Assembly (NCBI GenBank): GCA_934659475.1 | Contig: CAKUHX010000047.1 | Coordinates: 1-10,736, forward strand | DNA length: 10,736 nucleotides | Source of the DNA: an uncultured Oscillospiraceae bacterium | GTDB lineage: Bacteria > Bacillota > Clostridia > Oscillospirales > Oscillospiraceae | Direction: 5' to 3' | Shown: positions 5,744 through 10,736 of the stretch, piece after piece | How the letters are laid out: every line of letters begins with the position of its first letter | Position numbering within the stretch: position 1 is the stretch's first letter | The notes under the pieces: model-generated | Database searches by the model: none | What the model was told of the DNA's origin: nothing | What the model saw: the letters and a program-made list of their open reading frames with translations, nothing else | Translations under genes and position numbers: made by a program

Positions 5744-5829
5744 GCCGCCGGCGGGATACAGACCTGTCCGGCGGCCTGACAGGTGCAGAGCGCAGGATCA
5801 GGTTCTGCGTTCTGCACTGTTTCTGTCAG
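5744..5829 (+). promoter_or_regulatory. Highly structured RNA element upstream of uppS
   Basis: In the 128-base frr-uppS gap, GCCGCCGG (5744-5751) pairs with CCGGCGGC (5768-5775). Directly adjacent, CTGACAG (5776-5782) pairs with CTGTCAG (5823-5829), and after a 5-base bulge the stem continues as 13 pairs (5783-5795 with 5805-5817, one G-U). These two hairpins could stack. A competing hairpin is also perfect: ACCTGTC (5762-5768) with GACAGGT (5778-5784), which would break both. The uppS ribosome binding site (AAGGAAAGGA, 5831-5840) begins one base after the last stem. Mutually exclusive stems beside a ribosome binding site suggest a translational switch or attenuator. I do not recognise a known riboswitch class. 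Confidence 0.5.
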
Positions 5830-5851
5830 CAAGGAAAGGAACGAAACGGAA

Positions 5852-6598
5852 ATGCCCTTTTTCAAGACATCCGCCAAGGAGCAGCCTCAGGTGGACTTCT
5901 CCCGCCTGCCCCGGCAGGTGGCCATCATCATGGACGGAAACGGCCGCTGGACCAAAAAGCGCGGCCTGCCCCGCACGGCGGGACACGCCGCCGGGGCGGA
6001 GACCTTCCGCACCATCGCCACCTACGCCAAGGAGATCGGCCTGGACTATCTGACGGTGTATGCCTTCTCCACGGAGAACTGGAAGCGTCCGGCGGAGGAG
6101 GTCTCTGCCATCATGGGCCTGCTGAAAAAGTATCTGCTGGAGGCCATCCAGAAGATGGAGCGCGACCGGGTGAAGATGGAGTTCTTTGGGGACTTGTCCC
6201 CCCTGACGCCGGAGCTGCGGGAATTGTGCCAGCGCGCCCGGGAGATCTCCACCCACTACGAGGGCTGCCAGGTGAACATCTGCCTGAACTACGGCGGACG
6301 GGACGAGCTGCTGCGGGCGGCCCGGGCCTTTGCGGCCGACTGTGCGGCTGGCAAGGCGGCGCCGGATCGGCTCAGCGAGGAGGGCCTGTCCCGTTACCTG
6401 TATTCCGCCGGCATTCCCGACCCCGACCTGATCATCCGTCCCAGCGGAGAGCAGCGGCTGTCCAACTTCCTGCTGTGGCAGGCCGCCTATTCCGAGCTTT
6501 ATTTTACCGATGTGCTGTGGCCCGACTTCTCCAAGGAGGAGCTTCTGCGGGCCATCGCCGTCTATCAGAGCCGCGACCGCCGGTTCGGAGGTGTTTGA
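5852..6598 (+). CDS. uppS: Undecaprenyl diphosphate synthase (cis-prenyltransferase)
   Basis: A 248-residue enzyme that condenses isopentenyl diphosphate onto farnesyl diphosphate to make the C55 lipid carrier for peptidoglycan and other wall polymers. Signatures: IIMDGNGRW at 25-33 with the catalytic Asp28, AGHAAGAE at 43-50, STENWKRP at 73-80, NYGGRDE at 146-152 and DPDLIIRPSGEQRLSNFLLW at 190-209. I chose ATG 5852, with AAAGGA about 11 bases upstream. An in-frame GTG at 5783 would add 23 residues, but it lies inside a hairpin stem, lacks a ribosome binding site and gives a non-conserved extension. The stop abuts the cdsA start (TGAATG). The supply of its substrate depends on dxr and ispG in the same cluster. 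Confidence 0.96.
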   Translation: MPFFKTSAKEQPQVDFSRLPRQVAIIMDGNGRWTKKRGLPRTAGHAAGAETFRTIATYAKEIGLDYLTVYAFSTENWKRPAEEVSAIMGLLKKYLLEAIQKMERDRVKMEFFGDLSPLTPELRELCQRAREISTHYEGCQVNICLNYGGRDELLRAARAFAADCAAGKAAPDRLSEEGLSRYLYSAGIPDPDLIIRPSGEQRLSNFLLWQAAYSELYFTDVLWPDFSKEELLRAIAVYQSRDRRFGGV

Positions 6599-7417
6599 AT
6601 GTTAAAACGGATCCTTGTGGCCGTGGTGCTGGCCCCGCTGTTTTTTGTCGTGCTGTTTTATCTGCCGCCGGTGTATCTGGCTGTGCTCATGGCCGCCATC
6701 TGCGCGCTGGCGTCCTTTGAGTTCCTGCGGGCCACCAAGGTGGCCCACCACCACCGGATGTATGTCTACACCGCTCTGGCGGCGGCGGTCATCCCCCTGG
6801 GCTACTGGCTGGGGCAGGGGAGCCTGGTCACTTTAACGGCGGCCGCGGCCCTGATGGTGGCCCTGTTCGTGGTGGCCATCCGCCTGTACGACAGCGAGCA
6901 CGCTGTGCCCTTCGAATATGTGCTGGTGTGCCTGTTTGCCGGGGTGGGCATCCCCGTGTTTCTGTCCAGCCTGGTGCGGCTGAAGGGGATGGAGAACGGC
7001 CGGTATCTGGTGCTGCTGCCGGTGATCTGCGCCTTCCTCACCGATGCGGGGGCCTATTTTGCCGGGGTGTTTCTGGGTAAGCACCGGGGCATCACCCGGG
7101 TCAGCCCCAACAAGTCCCTGGAGGGCTATATCGGCGGCATCCTGTGCGGCGGCCTGTTTTTGGTGCTGTACGGTCTGCTGCTGCGGAACTTTGCCGGGGT
7201 GGATGCGTCTATCCCAGTGCTGGCCCTGTACGGTCTGGTGGGCAGCGCGGTGACCGAGGTGGGGGACTTGTCCTTCTCTCTGGTCAAGCGGCAGTTCGGC
7301 ATCAAGGACTACGGAAACCTGCTGCCGGGACATGGGGGCATCATTGATCGCTTCGACTCCATGGTGTTCGCCGCGCCCACGCTGCTGCTGCTGGTGCAGC
7401 TGATCCCGGCGTTTTAA
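6599..7417 (+). CDS. cdsA: Phosphatidate cytidylyltransferase (CDP-diacylglycerol synthase)
   Basis: A 272-residue integral membrane enzyme that makes CDP-diacylglycerol from phosphatidic acid and CTP, the branch point for phosphatidylglycerol and cardiolipin. About eight hydrophobic segments fill the first 220 residues. The C-terminal signature is complete: SPNKSLEGYIGG at 169-180, VGDLSFSLVKR at 221-231 and FGIKDYGNLLPGHGGIIDRF at 233-252, including the metal-binding acidic residues. ATG 6599 follows the uppS TGA without a gap and uses GGAGGT (6587-6592) lying within the uppS coding end, so the two are probably translationally coupled. The 55 bases to dxr hold a short GC-rich hairpin (7425-7430 with 7439-7444). 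Confidence 0.96.
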   Translation: MLKRILVAVVLAPLFFVVLFYLPPVYLAVLMAAICALASFEFLRATKVAHHHRMYVYTALAAAVIPLGYWLGQGSLVTLTAAAALMVALFVVAIRLYDSEHAVPFEYVLVCLFAGVGIPVFLSSLVRLKGMENGRYLVLLPVICAFLTDAGAYFAGVFLGKHRGITRVSPNKSLEGYIGGILCGGLFLVLYGLLLRNFAGVDASIPVLALYGLVGSAVTEVGDLSFSLVKRQFGIKDYGNLLPGHGGIIDRFDSMVFAAPTLLLLVQLIPAF

Positions 7418-7472
7418 GGAACAGGCGCCCTGGTTTGGGGGCGCAGGACCATGACGATCGAAATCAGGTGAA

Positions 7473-8612
7473 ATGATGAGCAAACGCATTGCGGTATTGG
7501 GTTCTACCGGCTCCATCGGCCGGCAGTCCCTGGATGTGATCGACGCCTGCGGCATGTCCGTGGCGGCGCTGACGGCCAACTCCAGCGTGGAGCGCATGGA
7601 GGAGCAGGCGCGGCAGTTCAAGCCCGAACTGGTGGCCTTGGTGGATGAAAAGGCCGCTGACGACCTGCGTGTCCGTCTGGCAGATACAAATGTAAAGGTT
7701 GCCGGGGGGATGTCCGGCCTTTTGGAGGCCGCCGCCATCCCCAGCGCGGATACGGTGATCACCTCGGTGGTGGGGATGGTGGGCCTGCGGCCCACTCTGG
7801 CCGCCATCCGGGAGGGAAAGCGCATCGCCCTGGCCAACAAGGAGACCCTGGTGTGCGCTGGAGAGCTGGTGCTCGAAGAGGCGCGGGACTACGGGGCACA
7901 GATCCTGCCCGTGGACTCCGAACACTCCGCCCTGTTCCAGTCTCTGGAGGGCAACGATCCGAGAGAGGTCAAGCGCCTGATCCTCACCTGCTCGGGCGGA
8001 CCCTTTTATGGAAAGAAAGCTGAGGAATTGGAGCATGTGACAAGGGAGGACGCCTTACGGCATCCCAACTGGTCCATGGGGGCGAAGATCACCGTGGATT
8101 CCGCTACACTGATGAACAAGGGTCTGGAATTTATCGAGGCCATGCACCTGTACCACATGCCGCCGGAGAAAATTTCTGTGCTGATCCACCGGGAGAGTAT
8201 CATCCACTCACTGGTGGAATACTGTGATAATGCCATGATCGCCCAGCTGGGCTCGCCGGATATGCGCCTGCCTATCCAGTATGCCCTGACCTGGCCCAGG
8301 CGGATCCCCGGCCCCGCTGCCCCCCTGGATCTGTGGGGCTGCGGCGGGCTGACTTTTGGTACGCCGGACACGGAAACCTTCCGCTGCTTGGCCCTGGCCT
8401 ATGAGGCGGCACGCGCCGGCGGGACCGCTGGTGCCATTCTCAACGGGGCCAACGAGGCCGCCGTGGCCCAGTTCTTGGCGGGGAAGATCGGCTTTTTGGA
8501 CATCGCCCGCCGGGTGGAGCGCGCTATGGAGCGCGTGGCCGTGGTGCAGGAGCCTGGTCTGGAGGATATACTCAATGCGGATCAGGAGGCCCGCCGGGCG
8601 GCCCTGGACTGA
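7473..8612 (+). CDS. dxr: 1-deoxy-D-xylulose 5-phosphate reductoisomerase
   Basis: A 379-residue cytosolic enzyme that converts DXP to 2-C-methyl-D-erythritol 4-phosphate with NADPH, the first committed step of the MEP isoprenoid pathway and the target of fosmidomycin. Motifs: GSTGSIG at 10-16 (NADPH fold), ANKETLV at 121-127, LPVDSEHSA at 145-153 with metal ligands Asp148 and Glu150, SGGPF at 174-178, HPNWSMGAKITVDSATLMNK at 197-216, and Glu219 as the third ligand. The substrate-side segment reads IHRESIIHSLVEY (238-250). The start is ambiguous: ATGATG at 7473 and 7476, with AGGTGA (7466-7471) very close, so the second ATG (378 residues) has the better spacing. It lies 55 bases after cdsA and 23 before rseP. 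Confidence 0.96.
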   Translation: MMSKRIAVLGSTGSIGRQSLDVIDACGMSVAALTANSSVERMEEQARQFKPELVALVDEKAADDLRVRLADTNVKVAGGMSGLLEAAAIPSADTVITSVVGMVGLRPTLAAIREGKRIALANKETLVCAGELVLEEARDYGAQILPVDSEHSALFQSLEGNDPREVKRLILTCSGGPFYGKKAEELEHVTREDALRHPNWSMGAKITVDSATLMNKGLEFIEAMHLYHMPPEKISVLIHRESIIHSLVEYCDNAMIAQLGSPDMRLPIQYALTWPRRIPGPAAPLDLWGCGGLTFGTPDTETFRCLALAYEAARAGGTAGAILNGANEAAVAQFLAGKIGFLDIARRVERAMERVAVVQEPGLEDILNADQEARRAALD

Positions 8613-8635
8613 TCTTTCCGCGATCTGGAGGTTTT

Positions 8636-9685
8636 ATGCTGTATATCATCGTCGGTATCCTGATCTTCGGCGCCCTCATTGCCGTCCATGAGTTTGGCCA
8701 TTTTATCACCGCCAAGCTGTTCGGCGTGCGGGTGAACGAGTTTGCCATCGGCATGGGGCCCGCCATTTTCCACCGGCAGAGGGGGGAGACGGAGTATTCC
8801 CTCCGCCTGTTTCCCGTGGGGGGATACTGCGCCATGGAGGGAGAGGATGACGACTCTGACGATCCCCGGGCCTTCGGCAGCGCGAAGCTGTGGAAGAAGC
8901 TGATCATCCTGTGCGCCGGAGCCTTTATGAATTTCCTAGTCGGACTGGTGATGCTGCTGTTTCTATATCGCCCCATGGGGGACGCCTATGCCGGACCTAT
9001 GGAGGGCTACGGCACTGAGAACTGCGGTCTTCAGAAGGGAGATGTGTTCCTGTCTGTGGACGGTCAGCCGGTGAACGAGCTGGGGCAGACCAGGGAGTAC
9101 CTCAGTCAGGCGGGAGATACGGTGGACCTGGTGGTCCGCCGGGATGGGCAGGAGATAGAGCTAACGGTATATCTGCCCATCCAGACCAGGACGGATGAGG
9201 AGGGCACCACCACCCGTATGCGTGGGATCCTGGTGGGGAGAGCCCCAGTGCCTGCCACGGTGACGGGGCGGCTGAGCTATGCCTGGGACGAGGCGCTGTA
9301 TTTTGCCAGGGTCGTGTGGCTCAGCCTGCGGCAGCTGATCTCCGGGCAGGTGGGCCTGCGGGATCTGTCCGGCCCGGTGGGCATCGTAGACACCATGACC
9401 CAGGTGGGCAGCCAGTCCTCTACCGTGAAGGCGGGCCTGACCAATGTGGTGTATCTGGGCGCCCTGATCGCCGTGAATCTGGCGGTGATGAATCTGCTGC
9501 CCCTGCCGGCACTGGACGGGGGGCGGGTGTTTTTCCTGCTGCTGAACGGCATCGGCTATGCCCTGTTCAAAAAGAAGATAGACCCCAAGTATGAGGGGTA
9601 TGTGCATATGATCGGCCTGTTTCTGCTGCTGGCCCTGATGGCTGCGGTCACGCTGAGCGACGTGGGCAAGCTGTTCGGAAAATAG
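8636..9685 (+). CDS. rseP: RIP metalloprotease RseP (site-2 protease; RasP/YluC type)
   Basis: A 349-residue intramembrane zinc protease. The first transmembrane segment carries HEFGH at 18-22 (HExxH, zinc and catalysis), and the last third has NLLPLPALDGGRV at 286-298, the NxxPxPxLDG motif that supplies the third zinc ligand. A single PDZ domain lies between about 125 and 182 (KGDVFLSVDGQPV). LSGPVGI at 244-250 is another family mark. Four hydrophobic segments fit the family plan. In Firmicutes such proteases cut anti-sigma factors and leftover signal peptides after a site-1 cut; its substrate here is unknown. It is not SpoIVFB, which lacks this PDZ layout. ATG 8636 has GGAGG at 8627-8631, close but usable. 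Its place between dxr and ispG is conserved in many bacteria. Confidence 0.94.
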   Translation: MLYIIVGILIFGALIAVHEFGHFITAKLFGVRVNEFAIGMGPAIFHRQRGETEYSLRLFPVGGYCAMEGEDDDSDDPRAFGSAKLWKKLIILCAGAFMNFLVGLVMLLFLYRPMGDAYAGPMEGYGTENCGLQKGDVFLSVDGQPVNELGQTREYLSQAGDTVDLVVRRDGQEIELTVYLPIQTRTDEEGTTTRMRGILVGRAPVPATVTGRLSYAWDEALYFARVVWLSLRQLISGQVGLRDLSGPVGIVDTMTQVGSQSSTVKAGLTNVVYLGALIAVNLAVMNLLPLPALDGGRVFFLLLNGIGYALFKKKIDPKYEGYVHMIGLFLLLALMAAVTLSDVGKLFGK

Positions 9686-9699
9686 GCGGGGAGGTCGTT

Positions 9700-10736
9700 A
9701 TGAAGCAAACAAAACAGATCTGTGTGGGCGGCGTCCCCATTGGGGGCGGCGCCCCTGTCACCATCCAGTCCATGACCAACACCCGGACGGACGATGTCCA
9801 GGCCACGGCGGAGCAGATCCGGAAGCTGGCCGCTGCGGGGTGTGACATCGTTCGGGTGGCAGTGCCCGACATGGCCGCCGCCAAGGCGGTGGGGAAGATC
9901 CGCGAGCTCAGCCCCATCCCCGTGGTGGTGGACATCCACTTTGACTATAAGCTGGCCCTGGAGGCCATCGCCGCTGGGGCGGACAAGGTGCGCATCAACC
10001 CGGGCAACATCGGCGGCGAGGACCGGGTAAAGGCGGTGGCGGACGCCTGCCGCCAGCGGGGCATCCCCATCCGCATCGGGGTGAACGGCGGCTCTCTGGA
10101 GAAGCCGCTGCTGGCCAAATATGGCCATGTGTGCCCCGAGGCCATGGTGGAGTCTGCCTTCGGACACATCCGTCTGCTGAACAAGTTCGATTTTGATGAC
10201 ATCTGCGTGTCCCTGAAGTCCTCCAGCGTATCCACCACCATGAAAGCCTATGAATTGATGTCACAGGAAAGCAATTATCCTTTACATGTTGGAGTGACCG
10301 AGACGGGTACCCCCCGTATGGGCGTCCTGAAGTCCGCCATTGGGATCGGCGGTCTGCTGGCCCTGGGGATCGGGGATACCATGCGGGTGTCTCTGTCCGC
10401 CGACCCCGTTGAGGAGGTCTACGCCGCCCGGGACATCCTGAAGGCCGCCGGCGTGCGGAGGGACGGACCGGAGCTGATCTCCTGCCCCACCTGCGGCCGC
10501 ACCCGCATCGACCTAATCGGCCTGGCCAGTCAGGTGGAGGAGCGCCTAAAGACGGTGGATAAGCCCATCACCGTGGCGGTCATGGGCTGCGTTGTCAACG
10601 GCCCCGGCGAGGCCTCCGCCGCCGACTGCGGCATTGCCGGAGGGATCGGCGAGGGCCTGCTGTTCAAGCGGGGGCAGATCGTGAAAAAGGTGCCTCAGGA
10701 TCGGCTGGTGGACGAGCTGTTCACCCTGATCGAGAC
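9700..10736 (+). CDS. ispG: HMBPP synthase IspG (4-hydroxy-3-methylbut-2-en-1-yl diphosphate synthase), 3' end cut off
   Basis: The frame is open from ATG 9700 to the window edge, giving 345 complete codons; only a short C-terminus is missing. The enzyme reduces the cyclic diphosphate MEcPP to HMBPP with a [4Fe-4S] cluster, the penultimate step of the MEP pathway. Seen: GGVPIGGGAPVTIQSMTNT at 10-28, the TIM-barrel repeats with VRVAVPD (51-57) and VRINPGNIG (97-105), then the cluster ligands SCPTCGRT (Cys262, Cys265), MGCVVNGPGEA (Cys297) and Glu304, with the same spacing as E. coli Cys270, Cys273, Cys305 and Glu312. It is the two-domain bacterial form without the plant-type insert. GGGGAGG (9688-9694) lies 5 bases before the start, 14 bases after the rseP stop. 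Codons at 10241-10290 are unusually AT-rich (about 34% GC by count). Confidence 0.95.
   Translation, partial: MKQTKQICVGGVPIGGGAPVTIQSMTNTRTDDVQATAEQIRKLAAAGCDIVRVAVPDMAAAKAVGKIRELSPIPVVVDIHFDYKLALEAIAAGADKVRINPGNIGGEDRVKAVADACRQRGIPIRIGVNGGSLEKPLLAKYGHVCPEAMVESAFGHIRLLNKFDFDDICVSLKSSSVSTTMKAYELMSQESNYPLHVGVTETGTPRMGVLKSAIGIGGLLALGIGDTMRVSLSADPVEEVYAARDILKAAGVRRDGPELISCPTCGRTRIDLIGLASQVEERLKTVDKPITVAVMGCVVNGPGEASAADCGIAGGIGEGLLFKRGQIVKKVPQDRLVDELFTLIE

Noticed and set aside
5783..5851. N-terminal extension of UppS from GTG 5783
   Set aside because: The GTG lies inside a hairpin stem, has no Shine-Dalgarno sequence, and the 23 added residues do not look like the family; ATG 5852 gives the usual length.
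7425..7444. Hairpin in the cdsA-dxr gap as a terminator
   Set aside because: Only six pairs, no T-run, and it lies inside a conserved cluster; termination here is unlikely.
6833..7840. Minus-strand frame of 335 codons opposite cdsA and dxr
   Set aside because: Antisense to two conserved enzymes whose motifs are intact; low-complexity composition and no ribosome binding site that I could see.
1..10736. Mobile elements, CRISPR arrays, tRNA or rRNA genes
   Set aside because: No transposase or integrase motifs, no regular direct repeats, and no tRNA or rRNA-like segments were seen; the coding content is accounted for by the listed genes.

Overview
The window is 10.7 kb of a GC-rich, Gram-positive, endospore-forming chromosome. 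The sporulation sigma factor SigG, the strong GGAGG-type ribosome binding sites, the MEP isoprenoid genes and the heavy use of C or G in third codon positions all point to Clostridia. The Oscillospiraceae (Flavonifractor/Lawsonibacter/Intestinimonas-like gut anaerobes) are the most likely group; this is inferred from composition and gene content, not from a database match.

Left part (1-3301, + strand): the end of an FtsK/SpoIIIE-type DNA translocase, a long hairpin, then a tightly coupled pair made of a VanW-domain protein and a major facilitator transporter (ATGA overlap). A structured, gene-poor 165-base gap follows and leads into sigG. The sigG ribosome binding site lies inside the 3' arm of a long hairpin, which fits a throttled late forespore sigma factor. 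A GC-rich palindrome separates sigG from a convergent ZIP-family metal transporter (3354-4145, - strand). Nothing in the window suggests a mobile element, phage, CRISPR array, tRNA or rRNA.

Right part (4251-10736, + strand): after a divergent intergenic region with an AT-rich promoter comes a conserved housekeeping cluster: pyrH (UMP kinase), frr (ribosome recycling factor), uppS (undecaprenyl diphosphate synthase), cdsA (CDP-diacylglycerol synthase), dxr (DXP reductoisomerase), rseP (site-2 protease) and ispG (HMBPP synthase, cut by the window end). It joins translation and nucleotide supply to envelope lipid synthesis: dxr and ispG supply isoprenoid precursors, uppS makes the peptidoglycan lipid carrier, cdsA feeds phospholipid synthesis, and rseP is a membrane protease. 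The usual upstream partners rpsB and tsf are not here. Most genes nearly abut, so the 128-base, highly folded frr-uppS gap stands out.

No entirely new multi-gene system is visible. The best leads are regulatory: the occluded sigG start, the structured RNA before uppS, and the VanW-transporter pair of unknown substrate.
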